Below are positions 26,386 through 35,953 of a stretch of 64,000 nucleotides of DNA, in pieces (the stretch's first letter is position 1; every line of letters starts with the position of its first letter). Below the pieces are notes generated by a model that saw only the letters and a list, made by a program, of their open reading frames with translations, was not told the origin of the DNA and searched no databases. Origin of the DNA: Blastocatellia bacterium (lineage in GTDB: Bacteria; Acidobacteriota; Blastocatellia; Chloracidobacteriales; JADJPF01); assembly GCA_016713405.1 (NCBI GenBank), contig JADJPF010000011.1:62001-126000 (forward strand), written 5' to 3'. Made by a program: the position numbers and the translations under genes.

Positions 26386-27297
26386 ATGGCTAATGAGTTA
26401 ACTAAAAATGAACTACTAGAAATTTTAACTAAGAAAAAGTTAATTAGAATAAGGATTAAAAAACTATTTATGGTATTTATAATAATCTTTGTTTTATTAG
26501 GTTTTATCTTAGCTAGTTGGGCATTTTGGTTTGAGCCTAATAGTTTGGCAATTAAAAAAGTTGAGATAAAGCTAGAGAATTGGCATAAAGAACATGACGG
26601 CTTAAAAATCGCTATTTTAACAGATTTGCATGTTGGTTCACCTCATATAAATTTGGAAAAACTCTCTTTTTTAGTAGCAGAAACGAATAAAGAAAAAGTT
26701 GATTTAGTACTAATTCTAGGAGATTTAGTAAGTACAAAGGTAAAAGGAGGCCAATTTATTGAGCCTGAACCAATTGCAGAACTATTAAAAGGCTTAAAGG
26801 CAGAAAAAATAGTAGCTATTTTAGGTAATCATGATTGGTGGTATAACGGAGAACGTGTAAGAAAAGCTTTGCAAGATGTTGGAATTATTGTTTTAGAAAA
26901 TAGTTCAATTAGTTTTAGTAAAAATGAAAAAAATATTTGGTTAGCCGGTCTAGCAGATTTTTGGACAAGAAAAGTAGACTTAAATAAGACTTTAGAAGAA
27001 ACTAAAGACGATAACCCCATTTTGCTTTTAACACATAATCCAGATATTTTTCCTGAAGTTCCAGAGCAAATAAGCCTAACTTTGGCTGGTCATACTCATG
27101 GTGGACAGGTAAAACTTCCTTTATTGGGTAGACCTATAGTTCCTTCTAAATATGGTGAACGCTATGCTATTGGGCATGTTAAGGAAAATAACAAAAATCT
27201 TTTTGTAGGTAGTGGTGTAGGTACTAGTATTATTCCTATAAGATTTTGTGTTCCACCAGAAGTGACAATTTTAACAATAAAAAAGAGTAGTAACTAA
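26386..27297 (+). CDS. Membrane-anchored metallophosphoesterase (YkuE-like)
   Basis: The frame opens at 26356 inside msrB, but ATG 26386 (MANELTKNELLEIL), 7 bases after the msrB stop, is the better start, giving 303 residues. One N-terminal membrane helix (FMVFIIIFVLLGFILASWAFW) is followed by a calcineurin-like phosphoesterase domain with all metal motifs: DLHVGS, GDLVS, GNHDWW, LLTHNPD and GHTHGGQ. Likely acts at the outer face of the membrane; relatives act on phospholipid or UDP-sugar lipids. It ends inside the terminator stem at 27276-27315. Confidence 0.9.
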   Translation: MANELTKNELLEILTKKKLIRIRIKKLFMVFIIIFVLLGFILASWAFWFEPNSLAIKKVEIKLENWHKEHDGLKIAILTDLHVGSPHINLEKLSFLVAETNKEKVDLVLILGDLVSTKVKGGQFIEPEPIAELLKGLKAEKIVAILGNHDWWYNGERVRKALQDVGIIVLENSSISFSKNEKNIWLAGLADFWTRKVDLNKTLEETKDDNPILLLTHNPDIFPEVPEQISLTLAGHTHGGQVKLPLLGRPIVPSKYGERYAIGHVKENNKNLFVGSGVGTSIIPIRFCVPPEVTILTIKKSSN

Positions 27298-27315
27298 TTA
27301 CTACTCTTTTTTATT
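27276..27315. terminator. Bidirectional terminator, perfect 18-bp stem
   Basis: Arms AATAAAAAAGAGTAGTAA (27276-27293) and its exact complement (27298-27315), loop CTAA. T-rich on both strands. It overlaps the phosphoesterase stop codon and faces the convergent kinase gene. Confidence 0.88.
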
Positions 27316-27338
27316 ATTGCTATAATAACCAAATATAA

Positions 27339-28550
27339 TTACTTAAATGTAAATTCAAGAACTGTTTCACCTAAATAAACTTGATCCCCTGGATTAAGTT
27401 TTTTACGTTGTTGTGCTGGTAAAACTGCACCATTTAACATACTACCATTAGCACTCCCTAAGTCTTCAATAAAGAAATCTTTACCATCAAAATGAACCAT
27501 TGCATGGCGACGGGAAATTTTACCAGAGCTATCAAATTGTCCTAAGTCAATTTCTGGAGTAATTCCACGAGCAGGATCATTACGACCAATTAAATTAGCT
27601 TCCTTTTTAATATAAAAGGAAAATGAAGCACCAGAAATGCTATGAATAATTTTAAGCATCCCTTCTACAGGTTTTTCCTCGGTAATTATTTCTGCATTTT
27701 CTAAATTATACCTATGTCTTTCTAAGGCTTTTTTCATTTCAGCAGCAGACTTAAAACGATCTACAGGTTTATGTGAAACACATTTACCAATTATTTCATC
27801 AATCCCTTTAGTTAATTTAGGATTAATTTGCATTGGTCGAGGAAAACGGGAAAAGTCAAAAAGTAGCAAAGGATTTGATTGTGGATCTTCTCCTGTCAAC
27901 AGATGAAACATTGTTGCACCAAGTGAATAAAGATCTGAACGAGGTTCAACTTTGCCTGCAAAAAGTTCTGGAGGTGCATAACCCATTGTTCCAATTGCAG
28001 TTACATTCTTTTGAGCCGGTGTAACTGTTCGAGCAATACCAAAGTCTACTAGCATAACCCTCTTAAGTTTAGTATCTAGCATTACGTTAGCAGGTTTCAT
28101 ATCACGATAAATAATAGGAGGATCAAGGTTATGAATATAATCAAACACATCACAAAGCTGAATGGCCCAATCAACTACGATAGCTTCAGGTAGGTAGCCG
28201 GTTTCTGAGGATTTTAATTCTTGTTCTAAATCCCGGCCTTGGATGTATTTCATGACCAAATAGTAGCGGCCTTCTCCAGCAGCAAAGTAGTCAAAAACTG
28301 TAGGGATAGATGGATGTTCTAAGTTTGAAAGTACGCTAGATTCACGTTTAAAGTCTTCTACAGCTTTTTTACGGGATGCTTCATCAGGAAATTTGCCTAT
28401 CATTTCTTTTACAGCGCGTTGAGCTTCAGCTAAATGCTTGTCCGTTGCAAGATAAACATTGCCCATCCCACCACCACCAAGCCATTTTACTATAGTGTAT
28501 CTGTTAGCCAGGACACTGCCGCTTGCTAGTTGTTCAGTTTGTTCAGTCAT
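27339..28550 (-). CDS. Serine/threonine protein kinase with C-terminal FHA domain
   Basis: 403 residues, no membrane segment. Hanks-type kinase about 18-272: GGGGMGNVYLATD, AVKEM (ATP Lys), RDMKPANVML (catalytic loop), DFGIAR, MGYAPPE. The C-terminal FHA domain (about 300-403) carries GRNDPARG, SRRHAMVHF and DLGSANGSMLNG, so it can bind phosphothreonine. Typical eukaryote-like signalling protein of Acidobacteriota. Targets unknown; a PP2C phosphatase that could oppose it is encoded at 56652. Confidence 0.95.
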   Translation of the reverse strand: MTEQTEQLASGSVLANRYTIVKWLGGGGMGNVYLATDKHLAEAQRAVKEMIGKFPDEASRKKAVEDFKRESSVLSNLEHPSIPTVFDYFAAGEGRYYLVMKYIQGRDLEQELKSSETGYLPEAIVVDWAIQLCDVFDYIHNLDPPIIYRDMKPANVMLDTKLKRVMLVDFGIARTVTPAQKNVTAIGTMGYAPPELFAGKVEPRSDLYSLGATMFHLLTGEDPQSNPLLLFDFSRFPRPMQINPKLTKGIDEIIGKCVSHKPVDRFKSAAEMKKALERHRYNLENAEIITEEKPVEGMLKIIHSISGASFSFYIKKEANLIGRNDPARGITPEIDLGQFDSSGKISRRHAMVHFDGKDFFIEDLGSANGSMLNGAVLPAQQRKKLNPGDQVYLGETVLEFTFK

Positions 28551-28759
28551 TAAAGATAAACTCCTTGATAGCTCAAGTTGATTTAAATGTCAGAGTATAA
28601 CATAAGCTTTAACTGGGTAAAAATATGAAAAAATTAGCTTTTCTGAAAATTTTTGATAACAGAAGATTTTTTGATCTTACCAGTTTTGGATTTTTTGTTT
28701 AACACCATGAATGCACAATTTAAGGCAAAAAATCAAGCTGTTAAATAAAAATTAATTGA

Positions 28760-29740
28760 TTAACTATGTCCCAAAATATTATGGGGTTGATATAGTTCTT
28801 CTAAAAAGCTTTCTTCTTCATTTGTTAAACTAATATCTAAGGAAGCTACAATGTCTTCTAGCTGTGATACTTTGCTTGCTCCAATTATTGGTGACACAAC
28901 TGAGGGTTTGTTTAGAAGCCAAGCAATTGCTATTTGACTTGGGCTAACATTTTTATTTGCAGCTATTTGAGCTACCCTATCTGCAATATCAAAGTCTGAT
29001 GCAAGATTATAAAGTTTTTTAGAAAAATCGTCTGTTTCTCCTCTAAGGGTTTTACTTTGACCATCTTTAGAACGATTTCCAGAAAGCACTCCTCTAGCCA
29101 GCGGACTCCAAGGAATGACTCCAATACCTTCTTCTTTACATAAAGGAAGCATTTCTCTTTCTTCTTCACGATAGGCTAAATTATAATGATTTTGCATGCT
29201 AATAAAATTACTCCAAGCTTTTGATTTAGCCAGATAAATTGCTTTGGCAAATTGCCATGCAAACATACTAGAAGCTCCAAGGTAACGGACTTTTCCCACC
29301 CGGACTAAATCATTAAGTGCTTCCATAGTTTCTTCAATTGGTGTGTTATAGTCCCAACGATGAATTTGATAAAGATCTACATAATCTGTTCCTAGTCTTT
29401 TAAGAGAAGCATCTATAGAAGCAAAAATATGTTTACGAGACAGCCCACCTTGATTTGGAAGTTCATTCATAGGGAAAAATACTTTTGTAGCTAATACTAT
29501 TTCATCTCTATGGGCAAAATCTTTTAAGGCACGTCCAACAATTTCTTCGCTTACACCTAGAGAATACATATTAGCTGTATCAAAAAAGTTAATTCCTAAA
29601 TCTAAAGCTTTTTTAATAATAGGGCGGGAATCTTCTTCTTCTAGTACCCATTCGCGCCATTTTTTGCTACCAAAAGTCATACAACCCAAACAAATTCTAG
29701 AGACTTGCAAACCAGAACGCCCTAAGTTCATATATTTCAT
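28760..29740 (-). CDS. Aldo/keto reductase
   Basis: 326-residue TIM-barrel NADPH-dependent oxidoreductase. The catalytic tetrad is recognisable: Asp in FFDTANMYS, Tyr in the same segment, Lys in VLATKVF, His in YQIHRWD. Closest in pattern to the YajO/YhdN branch (GRSGLQVSRICLGCMTFG start). The physiological substrate cannot be read from sequence. It may form a unit with the methyltransferase 35 bases upstream. Confidence 0.92.
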   Translation of the reverse strand: MKYMNLGRSGLQVSRICLGCMTFGSKKWREWVLEEEDSRPIIKKALDLGINFFDTANMYSLGVSEEIVGRALKDFAHRDEIVLATKVFFPMNELPNQGGLSRKHIFASIDASLKRLGTDYVDLYQIHRWDYNTPIEETMEALNDLVRVGKVRYLGASSMFAWQFAKAIYLAKSKAWSNFISMQNHYNLAYREEEREMLPLCKEEGIGVIPWSPLARGVLSGNRSKDGQSKTLRGETDDFSKKLYNLASDFDIADRVAQIAANKNVSPSQIAIAWLLNKPSVVSPIIGASKVSQLEDIVASLDISLTNEEESFLEELYQPHNILGHS

Positions 29741-29775
29741 AGCTTTAATATTGCTCCTTAAGAGTATTTATTAGT

Positions 29776-30375
29776 TTAATAATGTTTTGCTATTAGACGA
29801 CGAGTAGCATTTTGCCCATTATCAATGTCTTGTTCTATCAATACAGAAAAGTTTTTTGGCAAATATTTTCTTGGTTCATCACCTTCTAAACACCACTCAG
29901 AACGAAAGGAGGGATGATAACACAAATGTTTTTGATTAAAAGTTTCCCAAGCAATAAAACCGCCTTTAATTACTGACTTACAAGCAGATAGAAAACAAGA
30001 CCTGTCCCAATATTTTAGTCCCAAAACTAGCGAAAAAGAGTTTTTTTCCGCTTGCCAGTGGGACAAATCTGCTTGTAAAAGTGTTATTTTTGACTCTAAA
30101 ACTTTTTCCCTAGCGACTTTAGATAGTAACTGCAATGCTACTTCGGAAATATCTATTCCTACAACATTGTAGCCTAGGCTTGCTAGTGATAAAACATTGC
30201 CAGATAATCCACAAGCTAATTCTAGAACAGGTGCCGAAGGTAAAGATAATTTAGTTAACTCATCTAAAATTGGGTGGGGTAGAAAATTAATTTTTGTTGT
30301 AGCTAAATATTTTTGATCCCACTTTAATTTATCAGGATGATTTGATAATGAGTTAAGAGTATTTACTAGGTGCAT
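29776..30375 (-). CDS. Class I SAM-dependent methyltransferase
   Basis: 199 residues. SAM-binding motif I is VLELACGLSGNVLSLASLGY and motif II VVGIDISEVAL. The N-terminal WDQKYLATT resembles TehB/thiopurine-methyltransferase-like proteins that act on small molecules. Its ATG is only 23 bases from the divergent SDR start at 30399, so each promoter must reach into the other gene or the gap holds overlapping signals. Confidence 0.85.
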   Translation of the reverse strand: MHLVNTLNSLSNHPDKLKWDQKYLATTKINFLPHPILDELTKLSLPSAPVLELACGLSGNVLSLASLGYNVVGIDISEVALQLLSKVAREKVLESKITLLQADLSHWQAEKNSFSLVLGLKYWDRSCFLSACKSVIKGGFIAWETFNQKHLCYHPSFRSEWCLEGDEPRKYLPKNFSVLIEQDIDNGQNATRRLIAKHY

Positions 30376-30398
30376 AATTATTAATTCAGGAAAATTTT

Positions 30399-31269
30399 AT
30401 GAGTTCTTCTTCTAAACCAATGGCAGAAAAAATTTGTCTTGTCACCGGAGCTACATCTGGAATTGGAAAAGTAACGGCTCAAAGTTTAGCTAAACAAGGT
30501 GCAAAAGTTATTATAGTTAGCCGAAGTAAAGAAAAATGTGCTTCTACTGTAGAAGAAATTAAAAAACTTACTGCTAATAGCGAAGTCGATTTTATTGCAG
30601 CAGATCTAACTAGTCAAAAAGAAATTCATAAACTAGCTAAACAATTTACTGGCTCCTACCCTAGGCTAGACGTACTGGTCAATAACGCAGGAGGCTTATT
30701 TTTATCTCGTGAGTTAAGCCCAGATAATATTGAAATGACCTGGGCCTTAAATCACTTAAATTATTTTCTACTTACAAATTTACTAATAGATAGCTTAAAA
30801 GCTAGTCAGGCGGCTAGAGTAGTTAATGTATCTTCTGTAGCGCATGAAAATGGAAATATTGATTTTGAAAACTTACAAGGAGAAAAAATATTCTGGTTGG
30901 GGAGCTTATTGCCAGTCTAAATTAGCTAATGTGTTATTTACCTATGAGTTAGCTCGAAAATTATCTAAAACAAAAATTACTGCTAACGCGCTACATCCTG
31001 GGGTAGTAGGTACAAATTTTGGAATAAATAATAAAGGACTAATTGGAAAGCTTATACAACTATACTTAAAAATATTTTCTATTAGTGATAAAGAAGGAGC
31101 AGAAACTAGCATTTATTTAGCTAGTTCTACAGAAGTTCAAGTGGTGACAGGCAAATATTTTATTAAGAAAAAGCAACATAACTCTAAACCTATTTCTTAT
31201 GATGAAGGGATAGCTAAAAGGCTTTGGCAACTTAGCAAAGAGTTAACTAATTTGGATAGCTCTTTATAA
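30399..31269 (+). pseudogene. Short-chain dehydrogenase/reductase, frameshifted before the catalytic Tyr
   Basis: Retinol-dehydrogenase-like SDR. The N-terminal part (30399-30920) has TGATSGIG (cofactor), NNAGG and the catalytic Ser in VVNVSSVAHE. The A6 run at 30883-30888 has one A too many: with five As the frame reads GEKYSGWGAYCQSKLANVLF, restoring the catalytic YxxxK (YCQSK) and the C-terminal half (to 31269). The repaired length is about 290 residues, normal for this group. As written, the product lacks Tyr and Lys and would be inactive. Confidence 0.82.
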
Positions 31270-31436
31270 GGACAGGTAGGAAATTAATAATTTTTCAAAT
31301 CTTGCAGCTAAGCTTGTTGATGGTGTATTATCAGGGCAGCACTCTACCAAATTAAGCACAACAGCTTATTTGATAACTGCATCAAAAACTTATATTAATT
31401 TTGATAATTAAAAACCTATTTTCTTTAGGGGGGCGA

Positions 31437-32762
31437 ATGTCGCTAAAAGGAAAACTTCTTATTGTTGCTTTATCGGCTGCCATAGCATTCTATGCTGTAG
31501 TTGGCGGCTTTCTTTCAGTTCATAAGGACGTTTTTGCTAAAGGGGATCCTTATGTACAAATGCGGATCTTTAGTGAAGTCCTACGTCATATTGTACGTGA
31601 TTATGTTGATGAGCCAGATTTAGAAAAAGTTAAAATCGGTGCATTACGTGGTTTAGCTGATGGGTTAGACCCTTATAGTGCTTACCTAAGTCCAGAACAA
31701 GTAAAGAAATTTAATTCCCCCCGTACAGATTTAGCTGGCGCAGGTATGATTATTTCTAAAGTATCAGGCTATATTTATGTTGTTTCTGCCTTAAAAGGCT
31801 CACCAGCAGAGCAAGCCGGACTAAGAGCAGGAGATTTTATAGAGTATATTGATACTTTACCGACTAGAGATATCACCCTATATGATGCAGAAGAACTATT
31901 ATCAGGACAAGCGGCTTCAGAACTTGAATTAAAAGTTTTTCGTCGTGGCCGTGCCTATAAAACCAAAATTAAACGTGCAGTTGTAAACCAACCTGCAATT
32001 GAATCTAATATTTTAGAATCAGGCATTGCTTACCTAAAAGTTACTTCTTTAGCTGATGGCAAAGCAGCAGAAATTAAAAAACAATTAGCAGAACTTCAAA
32101 GTAAAGGTATGCAAAAGCTAGTTTTAGATTTGCGTGGTGCTGCTAATGGTTCGATTGAAACAGGTGTAGAGGTAGCAAATTTATTTGTTAAATCTGGTAC
32201 ACTTGCAAAAGTTATAGGCCATAAAAATGCTGTAGAAAAAACCTTTGAAGCTGATGCAAGCAAAGCTATTTTTAATGGTCAAATTGCTTTAGTAGTTGAT
32301 CGTAGTACAGCAAATGCAGGTGAAGTAATTGCAGGCGCGATTTTAGGAAATAAACGTGGTGAACTTGTTGGTGAAAAGACTTTTGGAGCAGGTTCAACAC
32401 AGAAATTATTTGAATTAAAAAATGGCTCTGCAATGTTACTAACTATTAGTAGATATGCTGATCCAAGTGGGGTAGCTTTTCTAAAGGAAAGCCCAGGAAT
32501 TATTCCAACAGTTGAAGCAAAAGCAGTTGTAGCAGAAGAAATTCTACCAGAAGATAATGAAGCAGAAGAAGATGATCAAGCTAAAGTAGAAAGCCCACAA
32601 CTACCTATTGAAAAGCCTACAGCCGATGATGTTCAGTTAAAGAAAGCTTTAGAAGTATTAAAATCTAATGGTCAAACCACAACAGCTAAAGATGAAAAGG
32701 CTGTTAAACCATCAGAAACACCAGTACATCATAAAAGTGCAAGTGCTGGTTCTAGCTTATAA
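31437..32762 (+). CDS. S41-family (CtpA-like) protein with PDZ domain, catalytic dyad lost
   Basis: 441 residues from ATG 31437, which has a strong AGGGGGG site; the frame opens at TTG 31401. N-terminal signal anchor (LIVALSAAIAFYAVVGGFLS), then the C-terminal-processing-protease fold with an embedded PDZ (about 95-175, SPAEQAGLRAGDFI) and the peptidase core. Where active CtpA has SASASE and FGKG, this protein reads DRSTANAGEVIAGA and GEKTFGAGSTQ: the nucleophile Ser is Asn (codon 32313) and the Lys base is Ala (codon 32388), with the 25-residue spacing kept. Probably a pseudoprotease acting by binding. The C-terminal tail is acidic and low-complexity. A good terminator follows at 32791. Confidence 0.88.
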   Translation: MSLKGKLLIVALSAAIAFYAVVGGFLSVHKDVFAKGDPYVQMRIFSEVLRHIVRDYVDEPDLEKVKIGALRGLADGLDPYSAYLSPEQVKKFNSPRTDLAGAGMIISKVSGYIYVVSALKGSPAEQAGLRAGDFIEYIDTLPTRDITLYDAEELLSGQAASELELKVFRRGRAYKTKIKRAVVNQPAIESNILESGIAYLKVTSLADGKAAEIKKQLAELQSKGMQKLVLDLRGAANGSIETGVEVANLFVKSGTLAKVIGHKNAVEKTFEADASKAIFNGQIALVVDRSTANAGEVIAGAILGNKRGELVGEKTFGAGSTQKLFELKNGSAMLLTISRYADPSGVAFLKESPGIIPTVEAKAVVAEEILPEDNEAEEDDQAKVESPQLPIEKPTADDVQLKKALEVLKSNGQTTTAKDEKAVKPSETPVHHKSASAGSSL

Positions 32763-32790
32763 ATTATTAAGTTAAATAAAGATTTTGCTT

Positions 32791-32824
32791 AAAAGCCTGT
32801 AAGAAATAATTCTTACAGGCTTTT
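32791..32824 (+). terminator. Intrinsic terminator after the S41-family gene
   Basis: Perfect 15-bp stem AAAAGCCTGTAAGAA / TTCTTACAGGCTTTT, loop ATAA, followed by a T-rich stretch. Confidence 0.88.
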
Positions 32825-32841
32825 ATCTTCTTAATTTGTTT

Positions 32842-33858
32842 ATGAAAATTATCTCTGATCTTAGTGATGATGTTTGGCATAAATTAGGCAATAGTTCTTA
32901 TGAATGGTGGTATTTTGATGCCATTGCAGATAATGGTTATAGTTTTGTAGTCACTTTTTTTTATGGTCTACCTTTTTCTCCTTATTATAATGAAAAAATT
33001 GTCCAATTAGAGGAAGGAAAAGGCTTAGCAGATCCTAGCAACCATGTAGCTTTTTACTTTTGTCTTTATGAAAATGCTCGCCCCATAGCCTATATATTAA
33101 GTGAATATACTAGTAAAAATTTTTTTGCTTCTGAAAGTAAAGTGGATGTCAAAGTAGGAAATAATTTACTAACTTATGATCAAGAGCAAGGTTTTTTGAT
33201 TAAAATCAATGATTTAGCTCTTTGGGGTAGAAAAGTAGAGGGAGAAATAGCTTTTAAGCCAGAGTTTTTCCCTTCTATAAATTGGCCGTCAAAAACAAGT
33301 GAACATATTTGGAATTGTGTCGCGCCTCGCTGCCAAGTTCACGGAGAGTTGACTATTACTGGATTAATTAAAAAACGTAAAATCGCTTTGCAAGCAATTG
33401 GCTATCATGATCACAATTATGGCTCTCAACCAATGCACAAGGATATGAAAAGATGGCATTGGGGACGTGTTCATCCCAAAGAGCAAACAGTAATTTACTA
33501 CATTATTGAAAATAATAATGAGCCAGAAGCTTTTTTGATGGTTTTAAATGATGAGGGTAAAACAATTTATTGTAATCAAGCTATATATCAATTTAAGCCA
33601 AAGAAAGATTTGATGGGAGTAGAATATTTTTCCCAAATAAAGCTTAACTCTAAGGAAACAAACTTAATTATAAATATAGAAAAAACCTACAAAGTTGACC
33701 AAGGGCCTTTTTACCTAAGATTTTTAGCATCACAAAAACTAGAGCTAGAAACAGAAACAGTTGAAAATATTGGTTTTGCAGAAGCGTTTGAGCCTGCGAA
33801 ATTATTTGTAAAAGCTTATTGGCCTTTTATAAAAATGCCAATAAGAAAATATTCTTAA
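32842..33858 (+). CDS. CrtC/AttH-like lipocalin-domain protein
   Basis: 338 residues from ATG 32842 (the frame also opens at TTG 32836). Motifs YEWWYFDAI near the start, GYHDHNYGSQPM and HWGRVH in the middle are shared with carotenoid 1,2-hydratase CrtC and AttH-like double-lipocalin proteins. No signal peptide. A function on a terpenoid or similar hydrophobic substrate is plausible given the family, but no carotenoid genes are nearby, so only the fold is called with confidence. Confidence 0.75.
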   Translation: MKIISDLSDDVWHKLGNSSYEWWYFDAIADNGYSFVVTFFYGLPFSPYYNEKIVQLEEGKGLADPSNHVAFYFCLYENARPIAYILSEYTSKNFFASESKVDVKVGNNLLTYDQEQGFLIKINDLALWGRKVEGEIAFKPEFFPSINWPSKTSEHIWNCVAPRCQVHGELTITGLIKKRKIALQAIGYHDHNYGSQPMHKDMKRWHWGRVHPKEQTVIYYIIENNNEPEAFLMVLNDEGKTIYCNQAIYQFKPKKDLMGVEYFSQIKLNSKETNLIINIEKTYKVDQGPFYLRFLASQKLELETETVENIGFAEAFEPAKLFVKAYWPFIKMPIRKYS

Positions 33859-33890
33859 TAGATAATATTAATAAGGAAGGTTGCAAGTAA

Positions 33891-35045
33891 ATGGAAACAA
33901 TTAAACCTCACGGGGGACAACTAATTAATAGAGAAGTAGTGGGCGAAGAACGACAAGACTTAATCTCTCGTGCTAAAGATATGCCGCAAATTGTCTTAAA
34001 TGCTAGAGAAGTATCAGACCTGGAAATGATTACTATTGGCACATTTTCACCTTTAACAGGTTTTATGGGTCAACAAGATTACGAAAGTGTTTGTAAGAAT
34101 ATGCACTTAAAATCTGGTTTGCCCTGGACAATCCCTATAACTTTGTCTACTAGCAAAGAAGTTGCTGATGGCTATAAAGAAGGTCAAGAAATAGCTCTTT
34201 ATCAAACTTCAGAGCATTTATTAGCAGTATTAACGCTTACAGAAAAATATACTTATGATAAGGAAAAAGAAGCACAACACGTTTACCGCACAACAGAAGA
34301 AGCACATCCCGGTGTTAACGCGCTCTATAAACAAGGCGAAGTTTTACTAGCAGGAGATGTTAAAGTTGTAAATCATCCTCTAAATGTCTCTTTTCCAGAA
34401 TATCGGCTTACTCCAACACAAACCCGACAGGCTTTTGCTGAAAAGAAATGGCGTAGAATAGTTGCTTTTCAAACACGTAACCCTGTACACCGTGCGCATG
34501 AATATATTCAAAAATGTGCTATGGAAGTTGTTGATGGGTTGTTACTTCATCCACTTGTTGGGGAAACAAAATCTGATGATATTCCAGCAGATGTTCGGAT
34601 GCGCTGTTATGAAGTTTTACTAGAAAATTACTATCCTGCAAAACATACTTTGCTTTCTGTTTTACCAGCAGCAATGCGTTATGCAGGGCCAAGAGAAGCT
34701 ATTTTTCATGCAATTATGCGTAAAAATTATGGTTGTACACATTTTATTGTTGGCCGAGATCACGCCGGCGTAGGAAATTACTATGGCACATATGATGCTC
34801 ATTATATTTTTGATGAGTTTGACCCAGCAGCACTAGCAATTACACCTATGTTTTTTGACCATACTTTCTTTTGCCGTCGTTGTGGTGCAATGGCTTCGGC
34901 TAAAACTTGTCCACATACTAGCAATGATCATGTTTTCCTTAGCGGAACTAAAGTAAGAGATATGTTGCAACAAGGAGAAATTCCACCTGTAGAATTTACC
35001 CGTCCAGAAGTCGCACAAATTCTAATAGATTCAATGAAACAGTAA
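33891..35045 (+). CDS. sat: Sulfate adenylyltransferase (ATP sulfurylase)
   Basis: 384-residue single-chain ATP sulfurylase, converting sulfate and ATP to APS. Active-site motifs [11 protein letters not shown] and [13 protein letters not shown] are intact, and the cysteine cluster [17 protein letters not shown] and C-terminal [20 protein letters not shown] are typical of the homo-oligomeric Sat family. AAGGAAGG precedes the ATG by about 13 bases. No APS kinase or reductase lies in the window, so the pathway cannot be assigned from context. It ends at the terminator 35054-35096. Confidence 0.96.
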   Translation: METIKPHGGQLINREVVGEERQDLISRAKDMPQIVLNAREVSDLEMITIGTFSPLTGFMGQQDYESVCKNMHLKSGLPWTIPITLSTSKEVADGYKEGQEIALYQTSEHLLAVLTLTEKYTYDKEKEAQHVYRTTEEAHPGVNALYKQGEVLLAGDVKVVNHPLNVSFPEYRLTPTQTRQAFAEKKWRRIVAFQTRNPVHRAHEYIQKCAMEVVDGLLLHPLVGETKSDDIPADVRMRCYEVLLENYYPAKHTLLSVLPAAMRYAGPREAIFHAIMRKNYGCTHFIVGRDHAGVGNYYGTYDAHYIFDEFDPAALAITPMFFDHTFFCRRCGAMASAKTCPHTSNDHVFLSGTKVRDMLQQGEIPPVEFTRPEVAQILIDSMKQ

Positions 35046-35053
35046 TACTTTTT

Positions 35054-35096
35054 AGTTGTATTAATTAAATTTAAAAAAAGTTTAATTAATACAACT
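35054..35096 (+). terminator. Hairpin between sat and proC
   Basis: 16-bp perfect stem AGTTGTATTAATTAAA / complement, 11-base loop, then TTAGTTTTTAGGAG. The T run merges into the proC ribosome-binding site, so termination may be partial. Confidence 0.7.
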
Positions 35097-35115
35097 TTAG
35101 TTTTTAGGAGAACAA

Positions 35116-35934
35116 ATGTTAGCTGATAAAAATATAGCTGTATTGGGTTTAGGGACAATGGGACGTGCTGTAGTAAATGGACTGTTGCGCTCTAAAGTGG
35201 TTGAGCCAAACCAAATTTGCGCTACTGTGCGTACAAAAGCCCACGCAGAAAAGGTTAAAAATGAACTTGGAATTGAATGTTTAACAGATAATATAGCAGT
35301 AGCAGAAAAAGCAGATATTGTTATTTTGGCTGTTAAACCTAAAGATATTGAAAAAATAGCAAATTCTTTAGTTTCAAAATCTGCGCTTAAGCATAATCCA
35401 TTAGTTATTTCTATTGCTGCTGGAACGAAAACAAATTTTATAGAAAATATTATAGGAACAGATTGCCCAGTGTTAAGAGCAATGCCAAATACACCTTGTT
35501 TTATTGGTAAGGGTATGACAGTTGTTTCAAAAGGAACTACAGCAACAGATGAGCATGTAGCATTGGCAAAAGAAATTTTTTCTACTATGGGGCGTTTTGC
35601 TGAATTAGAAGAAAAACATATGGATACAGTTACAGGACTTTCTGCAAGCGGGCCAGCCTTTATTTATATAATTATTGAAGCTTTAGCTGATGGCGGAGTT
35701 ATGAGAGGCTTGCCGCGAAGTATTGCTACAGAGCTAGTTGCACAAATGACTTTAGGCGCGGCAGAAATGGTTTTAGTTACAGGCAAGCATCCAGCAGCAT
35801 TAAAGGATGATGTTACTACTCCTGCTGGCTGCACTATTGCTGGTATTTTAGCTTTAGAAGATGGACGTATTCGTTCTGTACTAGCACGAGGTGTTGAAAC
35901 AGCCGCTAAAGTAGCAGGAGATTTAGGAAAATAA
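35116..35934 (+). CDS. proC: Pyrroline-5-carboxylate reductase ProC
   Basis: 272 residues. NADP-binding GLGTMGRAVVNGLL at the N-terminus; the family signature is seen in MPNTPCFIGKGMTVV, TGLSASGPAFIYIIIEALADGGV and DDVTTPAGCTIAGILALEDG. Last step of proline synthesis. Ribosome-binding site AGGAG just before ATG 35116. First gene of a proline operon proC-proB-proA with gaps of 19 and 35 bases. Confidence 0.97.
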   Translation: MLADKNIAVLGLGTMGRAVVNGLLRSKVVEPNQICATVRTKAHAEKVKNELGIECLTDNIAVAEKADIVILAVKPKDIEKIANSLVSKSALKHNPLVISIAAGTKTNFIENIIGTDCPVLRAMPNTPCFIGKGMTVVSKGTTATDEHVALAKEIFSTMGRFAELEEKHMDTVTGLSASGPAFIYIIIEALADGGVMRGLPRSIATELVAQMTLGAAEMVLVTGKHPAALKDDVTTPAGCTIAGILALEDGRIRSVLARGVETAAKVAGDLGK

Positions 35935-35953
35935 AACAGTTAACTAACTTAAT

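Noticed and set aside
31277..31411. Short open frame (about 40 codons) between the SDR and the S41-family gene
   Set aside because: No start codon with a ribosome-binding site, no recognisable similarity, and it ends before the real start of the next gene.
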